Origin: Vigna angularis
Taxonomy: Eukaryota > Streptophyta > Magnoliopsida > Fabales > Fabaceae
DNA: 64,000 nucleotides
Assembly (NCBI RefSeq): GCF_016808095.1
Contig: NC_068972.1
Coordinates: forward strand, 40,951,029-41,015,028
Direction of reading: 5' to 3'
Part shown: positions 24,292 to 36,370 of the stretch, piece after piece
Position numbering within the stretch: the first letter of the stretch is position 1
Layout of the letters: each line of letters begins with the position of its first letter
Position numbers and translations under genes: made by a program
The notes under the pieces: model-generated
What the model saw: the letters and a program-made list of their open reading frames with translations, nothing else
Told to the model about the DNA's origin: nothing
Databases searched by the model: none

Positions 24292-25747
24292 GGTTTAAAC
24301 CCTCTTTTGGTCCTCATATTTGTTGGTGAATCTCAAGTGGGTCCTCGCTTTTTAAACTGTCAAAATTGGGTTCATATACTTGTAAAATTCAGCCAATTTT
24401 GCCCCCTCCGTTAAGTTTTGACAAACGGCGTTAAGAGATGTTGAACTGTATTTTTTTGTAAAGTGGTGTGACATTGTGTATTAAATTAATGAGTTATGTG
24501 TTATAGAATCAACAATTCCATGTGGAAAAGTAAATTCTTTATGGTCTTGGGTCTTCGGCTTCTTCTTTGTCTTTGGCGTCAATTTCTTCACCGGTTTGCG
24601 TCAGTCGACTACGGGTCGGACTTTGTTGCTTGTTGGGACAAGCACTGGACGCACGTCGGGGTCGACAACTGTGAAGTTCATGGATCGGACTCTGGGTGAG
24701 CCTGACATTGCAAACCCAACACTAAAAACCCTTCTTCTCGAACTCACTCTCATGATTTTTCATGGTGGCTCTTGAGACACGAAGTGGTGGTTTTGATTTG
24801 AAGTTAGCGATTTTGGATTTTAGGGCTTATTTAAAGGTTCAATTTGCAGCTAAAGCTAACGCTTCAACAGGAAAATCTTGTGGGCCAAAAAGGTTTCTCC
24901 TTTCTCTCCTTCGTCAATGCCTTCTCCTCTCACTCTCACAACAAGGTCTGTCTCTTTCTTAGGGTTTCCTCATTTCTCCTTTTTCCATTTCCTGCTTCCT
25001 AACTCTCTATCTCTTTCCGCATTTTCGCAATTAGGGTTTGTTCTTTCTCTATTTTCGCTTCTTCTCTTCATTCTTTGGCTGCTTCTTTTGTGTTTTTTTT
25101 TCATTTATTTTTTTGTTGTCGTAGATGTGTAATTGATACGGAAGAAGAAAAAGAAGAAGTTACTGGTTTTATTGTTTGGATGTGGATTACTCTGGATTTT
25201 ATGAATTCTTCATCCTGGTGAAAGTTTTTGTATTCTTGAACTTAATATGGAATGATCAAGTACACAATGGAAGGAGGTGCAAGAAAAAAGGTAATCTTTT
25301 TTTCTGGTTGGGTCAGAAGAAGATGGTGGATCCGGCAAGGTTGACAGTGGAAGGTTGTGGCTTAACAGTGTTGATGGTTGTGTAGCACGGTGGTGGTTCT
25401 GGCAAGGATGGTGGCGGCGCATGGCTAACGACGGCTAGAGTTTCTATGGAGAAGACGAAGTTAATGGGTGGGAGAATTTTTTTTTTTTGTGAATGAAAAT
25501 TTCTAATTGTAAGAAATTACTTTTCCATGTGGAATTAGCACATAATCCATTCAATTTAATACACAATGTCACGCCATTTTAAAGAAAATACAGTTTAGCA
25601 TCTCTTAACGCTGTTTGTCAAAACATAACGGAGGAGGCAAAATTGGCTCAATTTTACAAGTATATGGACCCAATTTTGACAGTTTAAAAGACGATGATCC
25701 ACTTAAGATTCACCAACAAATATGATGACCAAAAGAGGATTTAAACC
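24292..25747. mobile_element. Mutator-like element (MULE) with long terminal inverted repeats, Pack-MULE candidate
   Basis: The 1456-bp element is flanked by a perfect 9-bp target duplication, taatttaaa, at 24283-24291 and 25748-25756. Its terminal inverted repeats run about 245 bp (24292-24540 and 25505-25747), starting ggtttaaaccctctttt on the left and ggtttaaatcctctttt on the right in reverse complement. Long inverted repeats with a 9-bp duplication are typical of Mutator elements. There is no transposase. The interior (about 24541-25500) is clearly richer in G and C than the surroundings and holds several short open frames, which could be a captured host gene piece. I do not recognise its source. 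Confidence 0.88.
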
Positions 25748-25756
25748 TAATTTAAA

Positions 25757-28500
25757 TCATTAATACTTACAAATTCTAATTATTAGTTACAATAGAGTAA
25801 TTTGACATATAAATATAATAATTATAATTATTTTAATTTATCTAATTAAAATTATTAAATAATCAATTAAAAGTTTAGAAAATATTTCATATGTTTAAAT
25901 ATGTTTATAATATTCATTTATACATACATATAAATAAATTTTAAAAATAAAAAAGTGAAGGTTAGTTCGACCAGATTTGTCAATCCGTTTTGTATCGTAC
26001 GGATTATCACTAATGATCCATTTTTTTATAGTCCAATCTAGTTTGTCATCGAGTCAAGACAGATCTAAGTATAATCTGTCTTATCACCCATTGGTAAAAC
26101 TCTTCCATAAAGCCTACTTTAATTAATATATTTTTCTAAAATATTCTTATTTAATTGACATCTTTTTTTTAAATGGTAAATACTAAAAATTAATAACATA
26201 AAGTTTAATTAGGTAAATTAATGTTCTTTTGCTTTAAATATCATAAGGATAGATTTAGAAGGAAAAAAATACAAATTATTAACAATTATCAATTAATATT
26301 TTAATTAAGTAAAACAGTCTTGTCAAATAATAAATGAGGTAGTCCATTTTATAAGTAAAAATATTAATCATACTAAATCGGGAATTGATTATATTATATT
26401 GCATCTTCACAAAAATTTATATCAAAATATCTAGTATAGATGCTAAGGAACGTATATTTATCATGCAGCAATCAAACACATATATTTATAATTTTTTTAT
26501 TTCTATTTTCACTTAAATTTTTTATTCATGTTAAATTAAATAATAATTATTTTCACTTAACGACATTCGAAAGGTTGTTTATTTTTGGGACATTAGAAGT
26601 GTTTATTTTAAAACACAAAATTTCGTCCCGATTATATTTTAAAAAAAGTCCTTAAAATATTAAATTTTTTTTTGTTTAAATTATTGTATATTGATTTGGA
26701 CTCGTAATAATTTCATTTCCTCTATTTCTTTTATCTTTACTAAATCCACGATCTACGATATGTAAGGCGTAAGTTAAATTTCAATACAATTTCAACATGA
26801 AAGAGATGAAGTTATGTATATCACCTTCACTTCAAGCTCAAAAGTAATGTGCTTTCATTTAACAGATCAAGCTTTTGAAACAATGTCATGACGATTTATG
26901 ACTTTCATGCTAAGCTTTCTCTTTAAATAGTACTAACTCTTCCTACTATTCAGCTTCATCAAAGACATGGTAATTACAGACATCATATACGAACACAAAA
27001 ATACAGAGAACATAATGAACCTATAGATTCCAACACAGACATGTGAGAGTGTTCGTGCTGTCTATGCAAAGATCTTGTCGTGTGTTTTTCTTTATGAATA
27101 TCATGTAATCTCGTTATATTTGTAGATGGACAAAATCATGTTTCAAGTTATGTTTGTTTTGTAAGCAGGCCTAATCTTTTTCATAAGCTTCACTTGAAGC
27201 ATAATATGAGATTGTATACACATAAACAAACACCTCATTAACAGGTTCAGTAGTAATATCTATAAGTCAAACCAAACAGACCCTTATTTTCCTAAAGCAA
27301 TTTACAGCAAAGAAAGAAAATAATTGGTCAAATGTGTGGGATGAAATTCATCAGATATAGGAAACAGCATAACCAAGATCATGTTTTGACTATAAATTGA
27401 GAGACCCAGATGGCTTAAAAACACATTTTACCTTAAAAATATAAATAACATGACAACATTGAGAAAAGCTCAGAATGTGTGTAGTTATCTAATTACGTTG
27501 ATAAACTACAGATAAAAAACCACGTCTGCTTTAAAATCTGGCTATGTTAAATCAGAAACAAAACGTTTCAGCAAGATTCCTCAAACTTGAAAGCATTGTG
27601 CTGTGATGATAACATGCAAGATAAAGTCTAGAGAGAAAGTGAGAAACAGCCAATTACATGCAATTTTGGTTTAACAATTAGCTCAAGTTAAACGTTGATT
27701 CATTATCTACATTTAGATTGCATTTAATTTCAACAGTTTTTGTTTTCTAGATTCTGTAGATATGAGAATTTAAACACACACCAGATTTCTAAACAGGGGT
27801 TGTTTTAGATTATTTAGTGTATGTTAGATTTCTTATTATAGAATTATAACTCGATGCATGATGACAAAATGTTAGAGTTATCAATGAGGGAATTTATATA
27901 AAGTATTTAATTTTAAACTCATCATCTTTCATAAATTTTCTTATCTCAATCTGGATCTCATTATTAATGTGGTTTGAATATAAATAATGTTTTGAATATC
28001 AATTTTACTTTTATATGAAATGATTTTCATATTTTAGTAACACTATAAGTGACACTGGAAATGTTGTTTTTAACAACACAATGCCTAGCAATAATTTTTT
28101 GGCTCAATAAACACCCTTCCATATGTATGTCAAATAGACTGATCAGAAATTTTATAAACATTTTTACTTTTTTTTTTCACATAGCTTAAATATAATTTTC
28201 TTTAAACTATATGAAAAGATATTGGAATAAATAGTATTTTCAAGACTTTTGCTGTATCGTAGACTTTAACCATTGTTGCAGTGCAATGAGAAGAGGTTTT
28301 GTATAAATTTTGTGGTGTATAAAATTTACTTAATTATGTTTTTAATCCTTAAAATTTCAATTTATAACGTTCCTATTATATAGCAAATATATATATATAA
28401 TGTAAACGTCATTAGATATAATATTTTAAGCAGTGAAGAACATGTAAGTAAAGTATTTAACTTACAGTCATCCCAAATATTACTATAAATTTAAATTTTT
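25757..28500. other. AT-rich intergenic DNA
   Basis: No gene, RNA gene or clear repeat is recognised. The open frame 26440-26655 has no domain. Confidence 0.55.
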
Positions 28501-28539
28501 AAGTACCAAGAGTATTTCAAAATAAAAACGAAAGTAGAG

Positions 28540-30740
28540 ATGCATCCTAACTACACTAAGCAGCACTGTCATCTCCTTCCAAGGCCTACTCTAGAGGCAC
28601 CTCATCCACCTTGCTCACATCCAAGTAGATGATCATTGCAAAAAAAAAAGCACAACCAAACAAAACACAAACACAGAAGCAAGGGTGAGCTAGTTATACA
28701 AGAAAACATACAATATAACATTATATAACATACCAGATTCCACTTCAATCAAAGCAAACTAGATCATACATCCTAACATGTCGTATACTAGACTTGACTC
28801 GTCCAGACTTAGAATGATAGTCGAGCTATGGCGGGTCCTGCACTCGTGGTGGTCTCTACTGCTTTGCAAAGTCATTGTCAATGGGTTTCACCCTACCACA
28901 CTCACGAGGTTAGCCTGTTCCAGGCCTTGAGGCATATTGGAAGCCCCCAAGACTAAGACCTTCTGCTACTCCTCACGACATGGTTCAATCCTATCTATTT
29001 GAGAATGATTAACCATTGGAGTTTCAGGATGACCCCCAAGACTAAGCTCCTACTTTCATTCTAAACAACTAAGAATCCCACCAAGAGATTCTAAACTTTG
29101 AAACTTATACTTGCAACCTTGAGATCGTACCACTTTCCTTTTCAACTCATATACTTTTAATTAGAATCGACATACATATTTAAGCTCCATAAGATAAGGC
29201 CATAGATATTAAAGCATGCTTCACAAACAGGGTAACAAACCACTTAATCAATCATAAAACCAAAGGAAATTAAACAACTAAACTCATGATTTCTCGCACA
29301 ACCCACAATGCTCGCATGGCACCCGAGTGACTCGCATGGCGCACCACACTCGCCTTGCGAATTACTTCGTATAGGTGACAGACATTAGGTCTCTCGCATA
29401 GCGCACCCGAGTCGCACAGTGAGAGTCTAGACAGAGACCAAACCCCCCCAAACCTTCTCGCCTTGCGCCCCATTCGCTTTTCTAATTAAAATGGCAGTGG
29501 CTCCAGGCCACCACCGGTCGCATAGCGACAGGATTCGCTAGGCGAATCCACCAAACAGAGAGCAACCCTTACCAACCATTCGCACAACGCCCAAACTCGT
29601 TGTGCGAATGTCCTTGGCAGAGAGTACCTCGCCATAGCGACTCGCTATTCGAAACTACTCACATAGTGAGTCTGCATAATTTGCAGAACGCCAGTTCTGC
29701 AGAATTATGCACACTCACACCCTCTTACCATTTCCAATGATCTTTCCCAACTTCTAAGACCTCTAATTGGTGATATAAACCTAATTAAACATATCTAATT
29801 GATTTTACACACTCCTACTGTGATTATTAAGTGATTAAGACCCAAATTCCTTCTTAAAGTACTAATTTTCTCAACTTAGGGGCTCCACTCCAATTCTACC
29901 ATTTTTAACATATTCTAAACCAATTTGATGTTCCTAGCAAGTCCCATTTGACCCATCTAAGTTGTCCTAACCCTCCAAAAACACTCTAGGCCTCATATGC
30001 TAAGAATCATTATTCCACTTTCTCTCAAATGACCTAAAATACTTCCTAATTGCTAAATTGTCTATCTAATTAATACTACAACAGAAATCTTACCCAAAAA
30101 CACTTCCTACAAGCTTAATTTACAGTAACTAAGTTCATCCACACGTCAGCCATCACAGTTTCATCACGCTCAAATGCTTAAAACCAAAAATGCAATCCAA
30201 ACAGCACACTAGTTCAGAATTCAACATACATACACATTTATAAAACAAAATCAAACAAACAACCAGCTCCCCTTACCTCAGAGTTGAACTGCCCAGCTCA
30301 CAAGAACACTTCTCTACAGTTCCTCACACAACAAGGACCCAACCAAACCCTACAAACCACCACATTGATGGTAGAAAACAGCTCTTAGAGCTAGAATTTG
30401 ACAAAGATTTGAAGAAAAGTGTTTCTAGTTACATGCAACCAGTAGATTCGCATGCCCTAGGTTCCAAAGCAACGGAGGAGAAAGGAAGAACTACTTAGCG
30501 GTGAAAAGGAAGAAAGTGATCGGTCCAAAATGAAGCCCTCTACGTTGGGAATACTCTAACACCACCTGATCAACAATCCGATGGCTTAGTGAGAAGAGAT
30601 TGAAGAGAGAAGGAAGATGTAAGAGAAGAAGAAAATTTTGAAGAGTGAGAGGTTTGGTTGCTCAAGAAATAGGAAGGAACTTTGAATTCCACCTTTCTAT
30701 ACATAAGCTATTTTATTAAAAATGTTCCATCCTATCCACT
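28540..30740. repeat. Dispersed repeat copy B, possibly an old LTR
   Basis: This is the best-preserved member of the family. Landmarks shared with copies A and C include tgatcattgcaaaa near 28630, gactcgtccagacttag near 28797, tttcaccctaccacactca near 28885 and a 3' block ending near 30600. The middle (29280-29660) is rich in short tcgcatagcg / ctcgccttgcg phrases in both orientations. Similar phrases are, from memory, common in legume Ty3/gypsy LTRs. The open frame 29270-29473 comes from these phrases and is not a gene. Confidence 0.6.
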
Positions 30741-31575
30741 GATGCCACGTGTCCACTCCCAAAGTTGATTTCTTTTCTAAATCCTTACACAATTCATATA
30801 TTTTTACTTTTTTTCTAAATTAAAAAATCATCTTAGTATGTAAAATGTAAAAGCATGATATTTATCAAGCATATGTTAACTTTATTTTATTTTAAACTTA
30901 GTTAAAAATATTTCAATAGATAATGTTAGATTTATAATATGATGAATTATATAAAAAATATAATAATTATGCATGTGAATATAAAAATGTTCTCAAAGTT
31001 ATGAGATAACTAACTTCGCACAAAGGTTATCATCGTTATCCTAATAATTGCGTATACCAAAGTTTAGAAAATTTAAACATTCAAATATATAAACGTCATG
31101 CATAATGCTTTTATATTAAAAATAATATATTATACGTCATAATACATTCTTAATTAAGCATAACTTTATGGAATTTGATCTATTAATAAAATCTCTAAAT
31201 CTAGTAGCTTAGTATTTTAAACGTTAACCTGTACTTATTAAGGCTTCAATATCTTTTTTCTTTAAATTATTGAATTATATTCTTTCATTCATGATACACA
31301 AAATAAATTGCTTTGAATAGCAGTTTCGGACAGAAACAAAATAAAAACAAAGAAAAAAAAAATATAAACAAAATTATATAATAATTTATTAGTACTATTT
31401 TGACATGTATATTTTCTATATGATTATTTTAAATATTTTAGTTGATTAATGTATAGATGTAAAATGTTACATGCCTGGAAAGTACAAAATTTTTAATATC
31501 AGTTAATAATAATATTATTTCATAATAGTTAGGGAATTTGAAAATTGGTTATAAAGTCCAATTGACGTAGAAAGT

Positions 31576-31578
<3 letters not shown>
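30741..31578. other. AT-rich intergenic DNA
   Basis: Nothing recognisable is seen here beyond AT-rich low-complexity sequence. Confidence 0.5.

Positions 31579-31670
<92 letters not shown>
31579..31670. repeat. (TA)46 microsatellite
   Basis: A perfect 92-bp TA repeat directly abuts the left end of the inverted-repeat element at 31671. The open frame 31529-31852 that reads through it gives an IYIYIY peptide and is an artefact. Confidence 0.97.
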
Positions 31671-31673
<3 letters not shown>

Positions 31674-32598
31674 TGGATTCTAAGTTTTAAGGTTATGGGT
31701 ATTTTAATAATTTTCATTCTCAAAACTAAAAAAGAAAAAACCCCTAAATCCTTACTCACCTCTCTCGTTTCTCTCAACTCTTTCTCTTTCATCTCTCCCT
31801 CCAACTTTTGCTTTGTCATCCCTGTAGTCCCAATTGAAAAAATCAGAAACACTTGCCGTTAAACAATTTGCCTTTGTAAAGAGTTGAGTCATGGACCTAT
31901 TCACCTTCAGGCAAAGGTTCATTCAAGATCTCTTCAATTTCACCATCTTCACTAACCTCTCTAATTTCATCATCTACATATGTTGAATCATCATTTCTAA
32001 AAAAAACCCTCTAGGCCAATTACCCATTCCTTCGGATGTCATTATGCTTGTGAAAATTAGATAAAATTATATACGACAAAAATTATAAAATGAAAATTCA
32101 TTATAAAATCATTTTTTGTAAGAAATTGTTTAACAACGAGTGTTTCTGATTTTTTCTAGGCCAATTACCAATTTTATGTCATTATGCTTGTGAAAATTAG
32201 ATAAAATTAGATAAGACAAAAATTATAAAATGAAAACTCATTATAAAATCATTTTTTTTGTAAGAAATTGTTTAACAGCGAGTATTTCTGATTTTTTCCA
32301 GGTCAATTACCAATTCTTTATGCTTGTAAAAATTGAATAAAATTAGATAAGACAAATATTATAAAATGAAAACTCATTATAAAATCATTTTTTGTAAGAT
32401 TGTTTAACGGCAAGTGTTTCTGATTTTTTCAATTGGGACTACAGTATGGATGACGGAAAAAAGGTTGGGGTGAGAGATGAAAGAGAAAGGGTTGAGAGGA
32501 ATGAGAGAGGTGAGTAAGGGTTTAGGGGTTTCTTTTTTTTTAGTTTTGAGAATGAAAATTATTAAAATACCCTTAACGTTAAAACTTAGAATCCATGA
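31671..32598. mobile_element. Foldback-like element with about 200-bp terminal inverted repeats
   Basis: Left arm 31671-31872 and right arm 32397-32598 are inverted copies of each other, roughly 90 percent alike by eye. Both begin tcatggattctaagttttaa at the outer edge. The centre contains about three tandem units of roughly 140 bp (32015-32430). The last unit runs into the inner part of the right arm. There is no coding capacity. The flanks are TA-rich (a (TA)n tract on the left, tatataagg on the right), which hides any target duplication. It could be a non-autonomous Mutator or foldback element; the superfamily is not assigned. Confidence 0.8.
32015..32430. repeat. Three tandem units of about 140 bp inside the foldback-like element
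   Basis: The units begin near 32015, 32159 and 32301 at the phrase ggccaattacc or ggtcaattacc. Each ends with a tail reading gtttctgattttttc. The third unit is slightly shorter through small deletions. The same tail sequence occurs inverted in the left arm of the element. Confidence 0.85.
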
Positions 32599-32940
32599 TA
32601 TATAAGGATATTTTTATCTACTAAAACTCGGTACACATTGCTAAAATGTACCAACTAAAAAACAAACGTATGCGAGTTAGCAAACCAACTGAAAAATAAA
32701 CGTATAAGGATATTTTTGTCACTCTAATTTTTCGTATTTCAAAACCAACGTTGCTAAAATGAGTATGATCTGGCATGTTTCATAGCTAACGTTTTGACCA
32801 CGTATCATGCCACCATGTTGGAAATTGAAAATATGAAATTCGTGTAAAAATGTTTTGATCATCCTCGTTCTCTCCGTCTACAACTGTTTCATGCCTCCGC
32901 CTCCACCCCCGACACCACCACCTCTGCCCCGACTTTCGAC

Positions 32941-33218
32941 TGTGAGAAATGAAGTCCCACATTGGTAGGAACTTGTAAAGGGGCATGGCTTGATGGTTAT
33001 AAAAGAAACCCCTTGCCCCCTTTGTTATACATCTCATTCTCTCCTTTGTTCTCTCCTTTCTTGTATTCTCATAATTTTGAGAAGTTCTTTAGAGAAAGAG
33101 AGAGGTGCTATAAATTTCTTCCATTAGTATAAAATTTCCTTTTTTTTTGCCTATTATCAGTCTTTTCTCTTCTCTATTTAAGTTGTGTGTGCTTGTGCTG
33201 TATGACTGATACCCAGTA
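32941..33218 (+). repeat. 5' LTR of the deleted copia element
   Basis: This 278-bp LTR starts tgtgagaaatg. It ends acccagta where the partner ends acccaaca, so the terminal CA has mutated to TA. Its promoter region contains ggttataaaag near 32996. Confidence 0.88.
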
Positions 33219-33219
33219 G

Positions 33220-33230
33220 TGGTATTAGAG
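33220..33230 (+). other. Primer-binding site for initiator tRNA-Met
   Basis: The bases tggtattagag follow the 5' LTR after one base. They match, with one change, the plant initiator tRNA-Met complement tggtatcagag used by most copia elements. Confidence 0.8.
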
Positions 33231-33538
33231 TTATTGGTTCGTATTCCGCTGCTATTGTCATTAGAATAGTGTTGGTAAAATTCTGAGTATGCTCTGTGGT
33301 TGCGGTTTAATCCGATCTTCCGCATCAGAAAAGAGTTATTACTGGAAACGTTTGGTAGTGTGAAAGTGTTGTCTGAGAAAGTTCTGGCTAGGAAAGACTT
33401 GGTACTTAAGAGTGTCCGTTTGTGACCCACCTCTCTTTCTTGGGAACTTCTTGGTGCTTTACTTCACGGTCTACCAGTGTTGTTCCAGTAGACAATAATA
33501 TTCATAGTGAGAAGTGCATAAGCCGGTTCTTAAAAACC

Positions 33539-34351
33539 ATGACAACAAAATACGATATAGAGAGGTTCAACGGCAACAATTTTGCGTTGTGGAAATTGAA
33601 GATGAAGGCAATTTTGAGAAAGGACAATTGCATAGCTGCAATTGAAGGAAAACCCGCAGAAATGACGGAGCAAAAGTGGAAAGAAATTGACAACAATGCC
33701 ATCGCGAATTTGCACCTATCAATGGCAAATTCAGTGTTATCCAGTGTGACGGAAAAAGAAACAGCAAGGGAGATTTGGGATGCCCTCATAAAATTATATG
33801 AGGTGAAGTCTCTCCACACAAGAATATTCTTGAAGTCGAAACTCTACACTCTCCGGATGAGTGAGTCCACAACGGTGACGGACCACATCAACCATCTGAA
33901 CACTTTGTTTGCCCAACTATCAGCGGCTGATTTCAACATAGTTGAAAATGAACGCGCGGAGCTTCTACTGCAGAGTTTACCCGACTCGTATGATCAACTC
34001 ATCATGAATATTACGAATAATAATATTGAAGGTTGTTTACACTTTGAGGATGTTGCCGGAGCAATTCTTGAAGAAGAATCCAGGCGAAGGAACAAAGAAG
34101 ACATGCTGGAAAGTTCAAAGCAAACACAAGCTTTGGTGATGATGAGAGAAAAATCAACGAAATATGGGTCTAGTGGGAGTCAGTCCCATGATATATCTCA
34201 AAGTAAGAAGCATCTCAAATGCTACAATTGTGGTAAGAGGGGGCATGTCATGAAAGAATGTTGGCACGAGAAGAGTGGAAGAAAGAACTCTGAGGCATCA
34301 ACCTCACAAGGTTGTATGGCAAATACCTCAGAGGATGAAGATATTATGTGA
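33539..34351 (+). CDS. Copia gag protein, 270 aa
   Basis: The open frame encodes a Ty1/copia gag of the UBN2 type. It begins MTTKYDIERFNGNNFALWK, has the family region LWDAL-like at residues near 80, and ends with a CCHC zinc knuckle CYNCGKRGHVMKEC. The frame is open further upstream to 33422, but the ATG at 33539 fits the family N-terminus. It closes shortly after the knuckle, before any protease. Gag alone can be kept by non-autonomous elements that use proteins from relatives. Whether it is expressed is unknown. Confidence 0.85.
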   Translation: MTTKYDIERFNGNNFALWKLKMKAILRKDNCIAAIEGKPAEMTEQKWKEIDNNAIANLHLSMANSVLSSVTEKETAREIWDALIKLYEVKSLHTRIFLKSKLYTLRMSESTTVTDHINHLNTLFAQLSAADFNIVENERAELLLQSLPDSYDQLIMNITNNNIEGCLHFEDVAGAILEEESRRRNKEDMLESSKQTQALVMMREKSTKYGSSGSQSHDISQSKKHLKCYNCGKRGHVMKECWHEKSGRKNSEASTSQGCMANTSEDEDIM

Positions 34352-35511
34352 GAAAGAAGGGAGATCTGGTAAGTCATAAAAGCTTAGAAGATCATGGCAT
34401 ATGCTTATGGGAGATACGTTGCAAAAGGCTAATGCAATGGTTACATCGACAAGTCAAGAAGAAGCTGTGTTGACGTGACATCGTACTTGGACAAATGTCA
34501 AAGTGAAGTTTGCAAGGCAGAACGTAATCTGTACCCGGGCTTAAACATAGATCAGGGTTTTCTAGTTTGACTACCAGAAAAGAAAACACAAGAAGACTTG
34601 GTTCATTCTGATGTAAGGGAATCACCGGAGTTATTCCTAGGAGAAGCAAAGTTTATTCCAGGAGTTTGAGTGTATTACATCAAGAGGAAGTCAAATGTGT
34701 TGTTACCAGTTCAAGAAAACCAAAGCACGAGCTTGAAACTGGGAAAGAATTAAGTGCTTGGGCTATGCTAACAATGTGAAGGGGTATTGCCTGTGAGTTC
34801 CACCACTCACAAGGTTATTGTTAAGCAGGAATGAAATGATGCTCCAACCAGAAGGCTTTGAAGAACAAGAAAACTTGGTTTGCAGGTTGAACAAATCTCT
34901 ATACGGTCTAAAGCAGGCGCCAAGGTGTTAGTATAAGAGATTTGATTCCTTTATCATTAGCCTCGGATACAAGTGAAGGCACAATTGGCTAGGGAATTTG
35001 ATATTAAAGGACTTGGAACCGGTAAACAAGATTTTAGGGATGCAAATTCACCGAGACAGAAAAAGATAGGAAGATTTGGCTTTCTTAGAAGTAAAACTTA
35101 CTGAAAGTCTTGCGGCGCTTCAACATGCAAGAGTGGAAGCCAGTTTTACCCCATCTCCTATCAATTATCCTCAAGTATGAGTCCTAGTAGTAAAGCGGAG
35201 AGGATGGAGAAGTCTCGAGTACCGTATGCATCGGTGGTGGACAACCTTATAATTGCTATGAAGCGTACAAGACCAAACATTGCACAAGCAGTGGGAGTGG
35301 TTAGTAGGTTCGTGGCAGGTTTAGGTGGAGAGCAGTGAAATATTGATCAGGTGTTGCATTGCGTTTCGGAGAATCAGAATTAGGTGTCAAAGGTTATGGG
35401 CATATTTACGTTAATTCGATTCTACTGAAGTTTATCAGGAGAACAAGCAACACGAAGGCAAAGATGGTGTGAAGATTTGATTAGTTTCATCAAAATCTTC
35501 AAGTGGGAGAT
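34352..35511 (+). pseudogene. Remnants of copia pol (reverse transcriptase and RNase H region)
   Basis: Short pieces of a copia pol gene can be read in shifting frames. Near 34890-34925 the peptide [11 protein letters not shown], a hallmark of copia reverse transcriptase, is present. Near 35260-35310 a peptide ending RPNIAQAVGVVSRF matches the region after the YVDD motif. Protease, integrase and the YVDD catalytic box were not found. The gaps and stops mark this as a deleted and decayed pol. Confidence 0.85.
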
Positions 35512-35775
35512 TGTGAGAAATGAAGTCCCACATTGGTGGGAACTTGTAAAGGGGCATGGCTTGATGGTTATAAAAGAAACCCCTTGCCCCCTTTGTTATA
35601 CATCCCATTCTCTCCTTTGTTCTCTCCTTTCTTGTATTCTCATAATTTTGAGAAGTTCTTTAGAGAAAGAGAGATGTTGCATTAGTATAAAATTTCCTTT
35701 TTTTTGCCTATTATCAGTCTTTTCTCTTCTCTATTTAAGTTGTGTGTGCTTGTGCTGTATGATTGATACCCAACA
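35512..35775 (+). repeat. 3' LTR of the deleted copia element
   Basis: This 264-bp LTR keeps the ttgtgagaaatg start and the canonical ending acccaaca. Compared with the 5' LTR it lacks about 14 bp near 35674. Confidence 0.88.
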
Positions 35776-35863
35776 TCGACTTCGACCCCGCCGCCTTCCG
35801 CCGCCTCTTCGGAAGCCTCTCATCGTCCTCTTCATCTATGCATAACAGCTCATATTTACTCAT
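35776..35863 (-). pseudogene. GC-rich open frame cut by the copia insertion (right half)
   Basis: On the minus strand an ATG at 35863 opens a frame starting MSKYELLCIDEEDDERLPK. It runs into the copia target duplication at 35776-35780. If the element and one duplication are ignored, the frame continues on the left side from 32935 to a stop at 32889, giving 44 codons. The plus strand is also open across the same joint, without a usable start, so the strand is uncertain. I do not recognise the protein. The high G+C contrasts with the surroundings and suggests a former exon. Confidence 0.4.
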
Positions 35864-35959
35864 GGCAAGAGATGAAGAGATATATACCCAGTTTTCTGAT
35901 CTAGGATTGCCGGAAACTACATCTTGAAATAAGTGCAGGCACATATCCCAGAAGTATCA

Positions 35960-36370
35960 CAGCTAGAAACGAATGGAAATTGCTGACTGAAAAGGTGAAA
36001 TTTGAATGAAAATGAGAAGGGAATCATTATTGGGTATGCTTAAACAGTGATAAGAAGGGGAAAACAAGTAATAGTAGTGATGTGTTACTTCCGTTGCTTG
36101 GTCAATAATCGCGATTTCGCGTAACAGTAGATATGCATTATGAAATGTTGTTTTCATGGTTTCTTTATAAATATTTTTTTAAAACAGGAAGTAAAATGAA
36201 AGCAATAAAATTTATGTAGTTATTTGTTAAATCGTAAAGAGAAAAATAGAGAATATTTTCACGAACCAAACAAGCTGTTACCTTTTCTTTGCTTTTTTTT
36301 CTATTCTTTCTCCTCTCTGCATGATGAGTCTGGATCAATTTAAATAATATTTTTCTTAATTTATAAACAG
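35960..36370. other. Intergenic or intronic sequence before the PLAC8 exons
   Basis: No coding sequence is recognised. The minus-strand open frames at 35963-36157 and 36165-36398 have no domain. A pyrimidine-rich stretch ending in acag at 36370 would serve as a splice acceptor for the PLAC8 fragment. Confidence 0.4.

Larger units (their letters stand above)
32941..35775 (+). mobile_element. Internally deleted Ty1/copia retrotransposon
   Basis: The 2.8-kb element has LTRs at 32941-33218 and 35512-35775, both starting tgtgagaaatgaagtccc. A 5-bp target duplication, tcgac, lies at 32936-32940 and 35776-35780. A tRNA-Met type primer site (tggtattagag) lies at 33220-33230. A purine tract (aagtgggagat) precedes the downstream LTR. 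The internal region is about 2.3 kb, roughly half a full copia. It keeps gag, while pol is reduced to scraps. The LTRs differ by several substitutions and a roughly 14-bp gap, so this copy is older than the one at 590-6389. It cannot be autonomous. Confidence 0.93.

Noticed and set aside
31529..31852. 107-codon minus-strand open frame
   Set aside because: Most of it is an IYIYIY translation of the TA microsatellite.
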